Below are positions 10,971 through 21,476 of a DNA stretch of 64,000 nucleotides, one piece after another. This DNA comes from Microstegium vimineum (taxonomy: Eukaryota > Streptophyta > Magnoliopsida > Poales > Poaceae), in NCBI GenBank assembly GCA_022036555.1, contig CM039129.1, positions 25,019,305 through 25,083,304 on the forward strand, given 5' to 3'. A program made the position numbers and the translations under genes. Positions within the stretch are counted from its first letter, which is position 1. Each line of letters begins with the position of its first letter. Below the pieces are notes generated by a model, which did not search any database, was not told the origin of the DNA, and worked only from the letters and a program-made list of their open reading frames with translations.

Positions 10971-12431
10971 TCAATCACTTGGGGAGGAAGTTGTGGTGCC
11001 ATCAACATCACTAGCTTGAGCCTCGGCTTGATCTTGAGGGATGAAGGTATCTTCTTGTGCTTCCCTCACTTGTTCTTCATCAACTTGAGGCGTGTGAGGT
11101 GGAGAGGGTACTTGATTTGCATCATCTTCAACTTCTTCCACCTCTTGTGGGTTGATTGCACCAACGGGCATATTCTTCATAGCCTCCCTCAAGGGTTCAT
11201 CACCTACATCATCAAGATTTTCATGCTCTTCTTAAGAGCCATTAGTTTCATCAAACTCCAAGTCATATGTTTCTTCAACTAGGCCGGAGGCTTTGTTAAA
11301 TACTCGATATGCCTTGGATTTAAGAGAATAACCAAGTAAGAAACCAATGTCACATCTCCTTTGGAACTTGCCCAAGTGTTGGCGCTTCTTGTAGATATAC
11401 ACTTTGCATCTAAACACTCGGAAAAAGGATATATCCGGTTTCTTCCCATTCACAAGCTCATAGGGGGTCTTCTTGAGAAGCCTTTGGACAAATAGCCGAT
11501 TGGCCGCATAGCATGCGGTGTTGATTGCTTCGGCCCAAAACTTCTCAGGGGTGTTGTATTCATCAAGCATTGATCTTGCAAGAGTAATAAGTGTCCGGTT
11601 CTTCCTCTCTACTACACCATTTTGTTGAGGGGTATAGGTGGCGGACACTTCATGCTTGATCCCAACTTCATCACAATAGTCTTCAATCTTGGTGTTTACA
11701 AACTCAGTCCCATTGTCACTTCTTATCTTCTTGATCTTCACATCAAACTCATTTTGGGCTCTAGTTGCAAACTTCTTGAATATTGATTGAGTCTCTCCCT
11801 TGTCTTGAAGAAATAACACCCAAGTGTACCTAGAGTAGTCATCAACTACCACCAAGCAAAAGAGATTGCCACCAAGGCTAGCATAGGTGGTAGGTCCAAA
11901 TAGATCCATGTGAAGTAGCTCTAGGACTCTTGAGGTTGACATGAAAGCTTTGGTTGGATGAGTGTTTGCCACTTGCTTGCCGGCTTGACATGCACTACAA
12001 AGTTTGTCCTTCTCAAACACAACATCCTTCACACCTCTAACCATCTCGTTCTTGACAAGTTTCTTCAAAGTTGACATTCCCACATGTGCTAATCTTCTAT
12101 GCCATAGACAACCCAAAGAACTCTTGGAGAATAGACATGTTTGCAAACTAGCTTCATTTGAGGTGAAGTCCACTAGGTAGAGATTGTTGTGCCAAAAACC
12201 TTTGAATATCAATGATGAATCTTCAATCTTGGACACAACTACCTCATTTGGAGTTAAGAGACACTGGAAACCAAGATCACATAGTTGTCCCACCGATAGC
12301 AAGTTGAAGCTCAAAGATTGTACTAGCAAGACATTTGATATTGATTGATCATTTGAGATTGCCACTTTGCCTAGGCCTTGCACTTTGCCTTTTGAGTTGT
12401 CCCCAAAGGTAATCTTGTCTTGACCTTGCAC
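10971..12431 (-). pseudogene. Sirevirus integrase and acidic linker
   Basis: The open segment 11232-12431 holds the protease tail, the GAG-pre-integrase zinc region (LWHRRLAHVGM then CSACQAGK), and the integrase core with the three acidic residues in HMDLFGP, RSDNGTEF and VVERKNRT. The C-terminal FLLGYSLKSKAYRVFN block follows. After a TAA near 11230 the same frame continues as an acidic Pro/Asp/Glu linker (10971-11192) toward RT. The integrase core looks complete, so the damage is the stop and the frameshift beyond it. Confidence 0.85.
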
Positions 12432-13024
12432 TTTGCTGGGTGGTTGCCTTGCTCCTGGTCCTCAAGTGTGGTGAACATCCGGGAGTCACCGGTCATATGT
12501 TGAGTGCATCCACTATCAATCACCCAATGACTTCCATCGGTCTTGTAGTTCACCTACACACAAGCAACTTGAAGTTAAGCTTGTTGTTTGCGAACCCACA
12601 CTTGGCGAGGTCCCATAGCCTTGTCCACCAACTCCTTAGCAACCCATAGCACTTTGGGCTTGTTCTTCATCTTAGGACCGAGAAACACAACTTGGGGTCT
12701 ACCCTTGAAGTCCTTGTTGATGATGAAGTGTGCATCATGAGCGAAAGGCCTTGTGTGCTTGGGCAAGGTCTTGGGAGGTGGAGTCTTGCATTGGAATTCA
12801 AAGTGACCCTCTTGACCACATACAAAGCACTTCTTGGGCTTGGGCTTTGGTGTGTCATAATTGTTCCTCATGGCCTTGTTCTTGAAGTAGTTCTTAGCTT
12901 CTATCTTGACCTTGGCCTTCATGATTTGGTTCTCCTTGAACCCAATGCCGGACTTGTTGGTCTTCATGATAGTGTTCATCAAGAGCTCACTTTGGAGGTT
13001 GTGGCCCTTGGTGAACTTCTCCAT
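12371..13024 (-). pseudogene. Sirevirus second zinc knuckle and protease start
   Basis: Two open segments in one frame (12575-13024 and 12371-12553), separated by two nonsense codons near 12555-12575. The first carries a CCHC knuckle, CFVCGQEGHFEFQC. The second carries the retropepsin active site DSGCTQHMTG. A frameshift then joins to the integrase frame. Basic residues surround the knuckle, as in nucleic-acid-binding gag C-termini. Confidence 0.75.
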
Positions 13025-13046
13025 TCCACTTGCAAGCTTGATCTTC

Positions 13047-13919
13047 TCAACCTTGAGCTTTGCATTTTTCCTCTTTGAGAGAGTTGATCAAGGTCATTGC
13101 ATCATTGTCATCTTGCTTGGTCGACTTGATAGTGAATGGCTTGCTTGCCTTGAGGTTGGTTAGCTCTTCCTTGAGCTTGGAGTTTTCTTGCCTCATCTTC
13201 ACATAGTCATCATACTTTTCGGCCTCAACTACCTTCTTGCCCTTGTACTTAGCATTTTGCTCACTAGCAACTTCATCAAGCAAGTCCTCACAAGAAGTAG
13301 CTATATGACACTTAACAACCGGGTTAATAGCAACATGTGTAGCAAGATCATTTGTAAGCAATTCGTTAGCTATCACAAGTGTGCCATGTTCATTTCTAAC
13401 TTGGTTGTAGTCATCTTTTAGCAAGTTGTATCTTGTATGGAGCTCTTGTGTTGACCTCTCAAGCTTATCATGTTTCTCATTAGCTTGCTTGAGTGAGGCT
13501 CTGAGCTCCCTAGCGCTAGATGAGAGAGATTTGTTCTCAAGCTTTAAATCATCATTAGCACTAGACAAGTCATCAAGTTTAGCATGCAAGTTATCGTTGG
13601 CTTTCTCTAGTGATTCACTTTTAGCTTTATACTTCCTAATGAGCTTAGTGTATTTGTTACAAATCACAATTAGCTCATCGTAGGAAGGTGCCTCAAACTC
13701 ATCATCAATATCATCACTAGAGCTAGCCTCATCATCATTATCCTCTTTTTGTACCTTCTTGTCACCTTTAGCCATGAGGCATAGGTGTGTAGAGGATGAG
13801 CCCGGAGATGACGAAGGAGGTGGCGGTGGAGTAGATGACCCAATCACCAAGGCGGCCACCTTCTCATCTTCACTTTCATCTCCGGATGAGTCACTTGTGT
13901 CTTCAAGTCGGTGAGCCAA
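13047..13919 (-). pseudogene. Sirevirus gag, coiled-coil segment
   Basis: This 290-residue open segment has an acidic, serine-rich start followed by long heptad-like helices (KANDNLHAKLDDLSSANDDL and on) for about 150 residues. It lies between two zinc knuckles, as in Sirevirus gag proteins. Frameshifts at both ends separate it from the knuckle segments. The coiled coil probably drives gag multimerisation. Confidence 0.7.
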
Positions 13920-14335
13920 TCACCAACAATGTAGGCTTTGCCATTCTTCTTTTTCTTGTGTAAGTTGAAGTTCTTCTTCTTCTTGAATGGCTTGTCATCC
14001 TTCTTCTCCTCATCACTTGACTCATCTTTGTTGCCCTTGTTGTACTTGAACTTGTTGTTGACTTTCTTGTTCTTGTACTTGTCTTTCTTCTCTTCGGGGC
14101 AAGCATGAGCCAAGTGTCCAAGTTTACCACAATTGTAGCAACCCATCTTGGAGAGAGGCTTTCTTGAAGAGCTTGTGAAGAATTTCTTCTTCTTTGAGTC
14201 AAACTTGACTCCATTCTTGTTCAGCTTCTTCAACATCTTAGTTGTTTTCTTCACCATCAGAGCGAGGTCATCATCATCCTCTTCATCACTTGCACTCTCA
14301 TACACAATTTGCATCTTGTACTTCTCCGAGGAGGA
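13844..14335 (-). pseudogene. Sirevirus gag, first zinc knuckle (N-terminus lost)
   Basis: A basic, Lys/Asp-rich segment with a CCHC knuckle, CYNCGKLGHLAHAC, followed by KNGKAYIVGDWLTD, a stretch I recognise from Sirevirus gag. The N-terminal gag domain expected before MQIVYESASDEEDDDDLALM is absent, because sequence of a Tat-type LTR starts at about 14336. The first methionine at 14314 is therefore probably not the original start. Confidence 0.75.
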
Positions 14336-14790
14336 AACCCTAAACAGAGGACGACCCAGCCCACAAGGCCTTGCGGCATGTGATCAGCTCGTCGTGCTCG
14401 CCAGGGACTTCGAAGAAGCCTTGCTCGCCAAGAAGAATCCTAGAAGATAGGCTCGGATCCCTTACCTAAAGGGACCGATCGTAATCTGTTAGGATATGGA
14501 AATTGTAACCTTGCTCCCCGGCTATATAAGGTGAGCAGGGACACCCTCCAAAACGATCCCTCTAAAACCCCCTAGATCGCATCTACGGGTCTTGTAACCT
14601 AATACACATATCAATCCAGCCACCAAAACATAGGACATAGGGTATTAGGGTGATTTGCCGGCCCGAACCTATCTAAATTGCCGTGTCTACGCTATTTGTG
14701 TTATGCTTGATCGCTGTCGCCACACCCCCGCCTACAATCTACTACCGTGGGGTACCCCCTAGGTAGACTACGACGTGTATTTTGTCGACA
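14336..14790 (+). repeat. 5' LTR (3' portion) of the gag-PR Tat element
   Basis: A TATA box (TATATAAG, 14523-14530) is followed by a transcribed region ending TTTTGTCGACA at 14790, right before the primer binding site. The 5' edge is not identifiable: LTR-like sequence begins where the Sirevirus gag stops, at about 14336, so the LTR is probably truncated. Confidence 0.65.
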
Positions 14791-14791
14791 G

Positions 14792-14810
14792 TTGGCGCGA
14801 CAGGTAGGGG
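14792..14810 (+). other. Primer binding site of the gag-PR Tat element
   Basis: TTGGCGCGACAGGTAGGGG starts one base after the LTR end. The TGGCGC core matches the usual start of gypsy primer sites. The priming tRNA cannot be settled by eye. Confidence 0.55.
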
Positions 14811-16128
14811 GTGTGTGCATCGACTTCATGGCTCGTCAAGCGGTTACGTTCCCGGATTCGATGGTCCTGCCGACGGCCGGCACCGTACTCTAGATCGGAT
14901 CCATCTCCTGGACCATCGGATCTACTCCGCGAGGGGCAGATATGCCACCGCTCGCAAGCCGTCCCACCACGCCGATACGTCACCCGAGAAAGAAGATCAG
15001 CGTCAACGATCTAGTCGACGCAATCGACCGCTCTAACGCCAGCATCACCGGGTGCATCGACCTCATTCAGGCGGTGTGATGTTGACTAATTGGCCATCAT
15101 GGCCGCCGACCACGCAGTCACCGAACCACGAAGGCGATGACTGTGGCGACCAGAGGTATCCACCTCCCTCCAAAAATGCCTCACGGGCTCAGCACTCAGG
15201 CGGCGCTCTTTCAGCGCCAGGTATCCCGATCGATCTTTGATTAGATCTCAACACCCCCCTTTGTGAACACCGTCATCATCTCCGCGATCGACAGCGAATC
15301 TGAGAAGGAAGTGTCTCTCGATGGTACCACCTCATTAGGTTTGACCACCAGCGCAGGGACCGAAGTCGCGAGCTCATCCAGATCAACCGGCAGTTCCCCA
15401 GAGTTCCCTCCGGGCTTCGGTGGGATGATTTTTCAAGTTTCCGCCGATAGCGTCGCCCCCGACAATGAAGCAGACACCGAATGCGCCGCAAGAGAGCAGC
15501 GCAATGCCAACCGCGCGCAGAGGCGTGACGACGATCGTCCGAGGAAGAAATGCGCAACCAGGAGCGCCTATAGCAGGAACGCATTGTAGGAGAACAACGC
15601 GAGCAGGATCAAAGGAATCATGGTCATCCCCCATGGTGCAATCTCCAGTATGAGTTTGAGATTATGGGTGACGTCCCGGTGTATTCGACCCCCAGCGCCA
15701 ATCTAGTGACAACCGTATGTGAGCTGTCCAAACTCCAAGGTACGCCCCTGGTCGAAAAGATATACGCCCACATAAAGGTAGCCTCACTCCAGGTAAAAAG
15801 GAAGCAGTGAGTGCTCGAGTCCTCCGGTCAGTCCCACAACATGAATCACTCATGAAGCCCTCCAAGGGAGCACCAATGAGGATCTCCAAGACGCGACGAG
15901 GAAGACGATGACGAGGCCCATCACGGTCGATCACCGGAACCCGTGTACCGGAGCCCTCCGAGGGACCGAAGACAGAGACCCCCGTGGTATGATGACAGAG
16001 AGGACGTCCGAATCCGGCGTGATCAGTAATCAAATCTGCCACGTCGGAGCCCTCCGAGGCAACACCTTCGAAGATCGCCAAGGTATGATGATGACAAGTA
16101 TCACAACCCCAGACGCAATCGAGCGCTA
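14811..16128 (+). other. Leader of the gag-PR Tat element
   Basis: A GC-rich leader of 1.3 kb with only short open frames on either strand and no family I recognise. Remnants of an N-terminal gag extension are possible (acidic and Arg-rich segments near 15263-15640), as grass Tat gags often have long low-complexity N-termini. Confidence 0.4.
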
Positions 16129-17638
16129 GTGCCTAGAGCTACCGGGGGACTACGCCTCTTCTCAACCCGCCTGCGCGCCATCCGCTGGCCCCAGAGCTTT
16201 AGAGTGACGTCAGTGGAGAAATACGAAGGCAAGGTAGATCCAGAACAATGGGCCTCCACATACGAGATCATCGTATATGCCGCTGGAGGAGACCGAGACG
16301 TGATGGCAAACTACCTACCAGTAATGTTGTCGACGTCCACCATCAGCTGGCTCCAGAAGATCCCAGAAGGCACCATCGACAATTGGGAAGACCTCAAGGA
16401 AATCTTCATCGAAACATTCAAAGCTACGTGTATCCAGCTAGGAACACGTTACGACCTGAAGACCGTCCACCAGAGAAGTAACGAGAGCCTCCGAGAATAC
16501 ATCAGGCGTTTTCCCGACAAACGCTTGAGCATAAAAAAGATCTCCGACCCGGAAGCCATCGCCATCTTCTCCAACGGTCTACGAGTAGACGACCTCCGAA
16601 ACAAGTTGTCTCGAAAAAATGTAAAAATCATAGAACATATGATGATGATTGCAAATCCTTACGCCAACCAAGACGATGCCACTCGCAGTAGAGAGAACAG
16701 GCGGAGTTATTCCCATTCTCCGGAACGTCCAGGGGATAACAGTCGCCAACAAGACTACCGGAACGAGAAAGGATCCAGCGACCATCGCGACCACCGATCA
16801 GGTAACTCCGAATGCCGACCGCAGAGACACGACTACAGGCAAAATAACCGCTATGTTGCGAGCATGGACGCCCGCCCAAATAAGAATTACTATGAAAGCT
16901 ACAAGAAGATCCTCGACGGAGAATGTGCCATACATAAGAACTCCAAACACTCCTTGTGAAATTGCGAGCTCATCGAGATGACAATGAAGCACAAAGCAGA
17001 CAAACGACAGAAGAAGGACGGCGAATACAAAGGCAAGGACCAAGGACCGCCAGCGCCAGCGTTCCAACCAGCCTCGATGACGTACTTCATATTTGGGGGC
17101 AGCATACTCGTCGAGGATGAAAGAAGATGCCGCCAAACCCGCCAGGACGTATACTCCCTAGCCGCCACAGGAGGAAACACAGTCGAAGCTCCCCCCCTCC
17201 ACTGGTTGGATCAACCAATCAGTTTCTCCGGAGAAGATGAGTGAACACACTACAGATATCTAGGTCGCTTCCCGCTTATCGTCAACCCAACCATCGCAAC
17301 ATGCTGCTTCATGAAGGTACTAGTCGACGGTGGCAGCGCCATCAACATCATCTTCGCCGACGCATTCCGCCAGCTTGACTACTCAAAGAAAGATCTCCTC
17401 CCAGCAAACTTCTCCTTCTGGGTATCATCCCGGACAAGGCGTCAACACCAATAGGGCAGATCGCCCTACCTGTGCAGTTCGGCAACAAGAACCACTTTAG
17501 GGTCGAGAACATTAACTTCGTCATCGCCGATTTTGAGACCGCCTACCACGCGATACTGGGACGACCGAGACTGGCCAAGCTAATGGCAGTCCCACACTAC
17601 ACGTACATGGTGTTAAAGATCCCGACGCCTCCGAACTA
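16129..17638 (+). pseudogene. Tat-type gag and protease (broken)
   Basis: Gag runs from 16129 with the retrotransposon gag domain: EKYEGKVDPEQWASTYEI, then GDRDVMANYLPVMLS, WLQKIPEGTIDNWEDLKE, SLREYIRRF and the basic DRRDTT-like tail region. The same frame continues past a TGA at 16957-16959 to 17244 and past a second TGA there. It then reaches the protease active site LVDGGSAINI (about 17320) and, after a frameshift near 17430, the second hallmark AILGRPRLAKL (about 17550). I see no zinc knuckle, which is usual for this lineage. The frame ends at 17638. It would make the particle shell and a protease but no polymerase. Confidence 0.8.
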
Positions 17639-20259
17639 ATTTGGAGATAGCATACGAGTGTGAGCAGGAGACAATCAACACCATTGAGAAGCCCTACGCC
17701 CATGACGCATACACCTCCAGCGACAACAACAGACCCACCGCCAAGAAACAGAAAGAAGCAGAATCAACGACGACCACTGTCGACCTCGTCCGCGACTAGA
17801 CGTAGAAGCTACAAACACCAGGCGGCGTGTAAGGATTTCCAAATGTAGCAATAGTCCAATAACAGTTTGTACTAGGTACTCCCTCATCAATAAATAAAAG
17901 GTGCTTCATCTCCTATACGTCCCGTATAACGAAACAACTTGTGCAAAACACCCACGCCGTACGACAACTTGTGTGAAATACCCATGGCGCAACGGAGACA
18001 CATTCGACAAAGCCTACAACGTTCGACGACCTCTCCAAAACACTCCCATAGTGTTCGATGACCTCGCCAAAAACGCAATATGGCGTTTCTCCGAACAGCC
18101 TGGCCGCGACCAGAAAGTTTCCGAAGCTGGCGTGCTGGTTAACCATAGCGAATAGAAGTAGCTACCCTAAGCGTTATGGTTACATTGACAGGCCTCCCAG
18201 CAGTATTTCCCTAGAAGTCGGACGATACTGCTTGGGTCGGTAGCCATGAGGTCATGCGCCCAAAATCTGTACAAGACCACGATACGGTCGACGACTCTAC
18301 AAGAAGCCTGGTTTTTTGCCCAGCGTCTGCTGGAACGATCTCCACAGGCCCAAAGTCACGCCACGATCGAGCCTCTCGGAAAAAGGCCCTGTCCATGGCA
18401 TCTCCCTAAGCATGCATGAGATGTTCGCCCTCTACGCCGCGGGTTGTCCCTGTGCCTCCTTTGGAATCCTTATGTATCCTACGCGTGCAGTGGCGCTAGC
18501 CCTACGATATGGACCATTTGAGAACCAAGGTCGAACGTTTCATCACTACGGCTCACGACTTAGTAGGAAGTAAAGGACATACAAGTGAAACAAAAGCTCA
18601 TCGCCCGGATACATAACAGCTTTGCAGTTTTTCACTTACACGTCCAACCACCAGCACCTGAGCGACAAGTCATAGTTGTCCCACAGCAAAGTAACAGATG
18701 ACAAGATATCTTGACACACCAAAAGAGAAAGGGAAATGCTTCTATAAAGCACCTGACGACTACAATCTCATCCTACTGATGCGATAAGCGACCACCTCAC
18801 TAATATTCCTAGTCCTGAGATCGAATTCATGCCGAACCTGGCATTGCAAACTACAGTACATAATGATCCCAGACATATTGCTACCTTCCAGACCAAAGTG
18901 ATGACACCCCTCCCAGACGCAAAGATGAGGCTCGACGACGACCACCAAGTCTGGAACGTCCTCTGGGGCATGAATCCACTGCCGCCTTCAGATGACATGA
19001 AGATCCTCACGAGAACGCTCCCGAACACTATGAAGGCCTTTGTCGCAAAACCGACCATCGGGAAGGGCACCATCGCCAAGACTATCGATGAGGGCAGGCG
19101 TCTCTGAGTTTGTCGAATCTGCATAATACATCATTATGGCCCTGAAGTACATCGCAACAACGTCGCCAGCCGCCACCGCTCTACCACTAAGGGATTGCCC
19201 AACAGGGTCTTGTCCCCACAACATCAGTAGCTCTAGGCCACGAAAGAACAGAGCTTCCTGGTGGTCGGCGTCAAGAAAACGCTGCTCGAAGGGGGTCTCC
19301 AGAAAAGGGTAGTAAGGACGACAATAGTCTTAAACGCACCGAATGGACAAAAGCCGAATCGTCGACGGATCATCACAGAATTCGCGGAAGAGGCGGCAGA
19401 TTGGGCGAATCTTCACGTACTCACACACGTTGTCGCCGTTGTCGATCACACAAAGAAGGATCTGAAATGCCAAGTCCTCCGGCAGGGCCAGCATGGCGGC
19501 AAGATCCATCGCAAGATGAGCGCCACCCGCCTCCATCAAACCTGGCACAAGACTAAGCGTCAACAAAACCCTCTCAAGACCTTGCGACTAAGCAATGCAA
19601 AGGAAATCGACGCAAGAGGGATCGGTACTCACCTGGATCTTCACAGGGATATATAGCCGAATCTCCGTTCTGATCGGATATCCCAAACAATTAAGTCGCG
19701 CCTCTTCGAATCCTACACACGCTCGGGTGAAGACCAAAAGATGCGACTGTTCCCGGTCCGCCGTGGATTCGTCCTTTATAGAAGCGGCATGATGCTTCGT
19801 CTCCCAGAGTTTTTGGGAAACCGCAACGGCCAAATATGGAACCGCCCCGACACCAACTTCCCACGCTACGATTTGGGCCATTAACCGCACGGTTAATTGG
19901 GCCCAATACCACCCTTTACTTTATTTCGTCTTTCCTCCTCGGTAATTCCCATGATTTTCGTTTAATAATTTTATACCACTAACACCACAGTCTCGGGGAC
20001 TGGGCACACGATCCTGTCATGATTTCTTTTTAGCAGGCACAGTAATGCAGCTACAGTACACCAGTTAAACAAGTCTCGCAGGACATCCGCTACAACGCAA
20101 CTCCGGGGCTTCGCCGACGGAAAAAACGATGACCCAGTCACCTACTCGCATACTCGACCAGGCTTGGGGACTCCATCCAGGAATACATCGAGCAAGGCCC
20201 AGGGACTGTTGCAGCAGCACAGGAGCAGTGCCACGGAAAACCAAAACACCTGGGGACTG
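17639..20259 (+). other. Noncoding 3' region of the gag-PR Tat element
   Basis: About 2.6 kb with no RT, RNase H or integrase motif in any frame. A short open remnant after the protease (about 17640-17800) resembles the start of a pol linker. Further on there are CGGGGACTGGG (about 19993) and three related GGGACT motifs, the last being CCTGGGGACTG at 20249-20259. These mark 3' noncoding DNA of the Tat lineage. Nothing else stands out. Confidence 0.5.
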
Positions 20260-21077
20260 TGTTGACACAAAAAGCGTCGGATCTGCGAACACCTCGAGCT
20301 TATACCCGAATTCGATATCCAACGTGTGCCAGTCGATTTGACCAGTTAATCGACAAGGACGATAACTAGAACAACGATGAACGAGACGACGGCGATGCGC
20401 CCAGACATCAAGGCTCAGATTGCTCAAAACGCAGAACTCGCGAGGTTGACGGAGATCGTGTAGATGCAGCCCGTCGAGACTTCGTAAGAACTAGTGGATA
20501 AACTAGAACTAATGCGATAAAAGTAGATTTGCTGGAAAAGTAGATGAAAATAATAGATGTATTTTGATTGATTGTATAACTTTCACACCACCCCTAGGTA
20601 CATATTTATACTCCAGCAGGAGGAGATGTAAACAGACACGACTCATACCTAAACAAGACTCCTATTTTAAAGGAAATAAATGACTCGTGCAAGAGTCGGA
20701 CTCCATCTATAACAATAATATTGGAATAAAACTACCAATTTCCTTATTTGTCTTCCTTACGATGAAACTTTCCATCGGCAGATTCCCTCAATCCACAACC
20801 TTCTTCGATTGCTATCGGCAGCTTTCTGCTGATGTTGGCCACACCATCCCTTATCCATCGGCAATATTTCCTATCGGCAATATTCTCTTGTTCCCATCGG
20901 AAACACCTTCCCATCGGCAAAATACCCTTCTTTCATCTTGATGTTTTCTTCAATCTTCTGCTTCTTCCGGCAATCTTTATTGGCAGTATCTTGATGCCGA
21001 TAAGAAAAAACAACAATCCCTTTATTGATCATCGCACTCGATCCATATTGACACGTACCAAAAAAACGGTGTCATCA
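20260..21077 (-). repeat. 3' LTR of element B (818 bp)
   Basis: In plus-strand view it opens TGTTGACACAAAAAGCG, matching element C, and closes GTGTCATCA in place of GTGTCAACA. The TATA box on the minus strand is 20603-20610. It is about 300 bases shorter than in element C: it lacks the second GATGCGCCC block and part of the ATCGGCA-rich zone, of which about half a dozen copies remain (20770-20920). Confidence 0.85.
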
Positions 21078-21324
21078 AATGCCCCAAATTTCGGAGTATA
21101 AAAATCTCATGCGCCGAAATTTTCTCTACTGTAATCTTTTCCCTCCAAAATGCTCATGCCATCACTTCGATTACCGCGCGCCATCATTGTAAATTACCAA
21201 CCACTCTCGTAACTGTAGCGCCAACAATTGTAATTCCTCGATCACCGCGTAAATCACTGTGATGTCCTTCCATATTCTTGTTCAATTAAAAAGGAAAATT
21301 CGAAAACACCCTTTGACCTAGGTC

Positions 21325-21332
21325 TATAAATA
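21325..21332 (+). promoter_or_regulatory. TATA box of the antisense PMD gene, copy B
   Basis: TATAAATA lies 152 bases before the ATG at 21477, in the same place as the TATAAAAG boxes of copies A and C. Confidence 0.55.
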
Positions 21333-21476
21333 CTATTGTCCGCCCTCTTTTTCATCCTGAGCTCATACTTTCATCCCGCATTTCACCGTCATTCCCGAAG
21401 AACACTCCAGCAACACCAATCGGCAGCCTCTTCTTCCATCAGAAGGCTCAAATCCTGCAAGAACCCCTCCGTTCCG

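Larger units (their letters stand above)
4381..14335 (-). mobile_element. Sirevirus (Ty1-copia) with env-like frame, truncated at both ends
   Basis: On the minus strand, from 14335 downward, the order is gag with zinc knuckle, coiled coil, second zinc knuckle, protease, integrase, RT-RNase H, a long env-like frame, repeated PPT-like tracts and the start of a 3' LTR. PR-IN-RT-RH order defines Ty1-copia. An extra env-like frame after pol and purine tracts such as AAAAAGGGGGAGATTG are hallmarks of Sireviruses (Maximus/SIRE lineage). The 5' LTR and the gag N-terminus are missing where a Tat-type LTR begins at about 14336. The 3' LTR is cut at 4381 by element A. All coding parts are broken, but the element's length is kept. 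Confidence 0.85.
14336..20259 (+). mobile_element. Non-autonomous Tat-lineage element with gag-PR only
   Basis: A plus-strand gypsy element: LTR end at 14790, primer binding site, leader, gag plus protease (16129-17638), then about 2.6 kb with no recognisable RT, RNase H or integrase. Gag and protease resemble grass Tat elements (RIRE2-like). Copies that keep gag and protease but lack the polymerase depend on a helper. The 3' end has several GGGGACT motifs typical of this lineage's 3' noncoding DNA. The last one lies directly before the LTR of element B, and the element's own 3' LTR is not seen. Confidence 0.7.

Noticed and set aside
15263..15653. Several overlapping 60-108 codon frames in the leader of the gag-PR element
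   Set aside because: Short, GC-driven and mutually overlapping; no motif. A decayed gag extension is possible but not shown.
17893..19912. Small frames in the 3' region of the gag-PR element
   Set aside because: None matches RT, RNase H or integrase and none is conserved elsewhere in the window.
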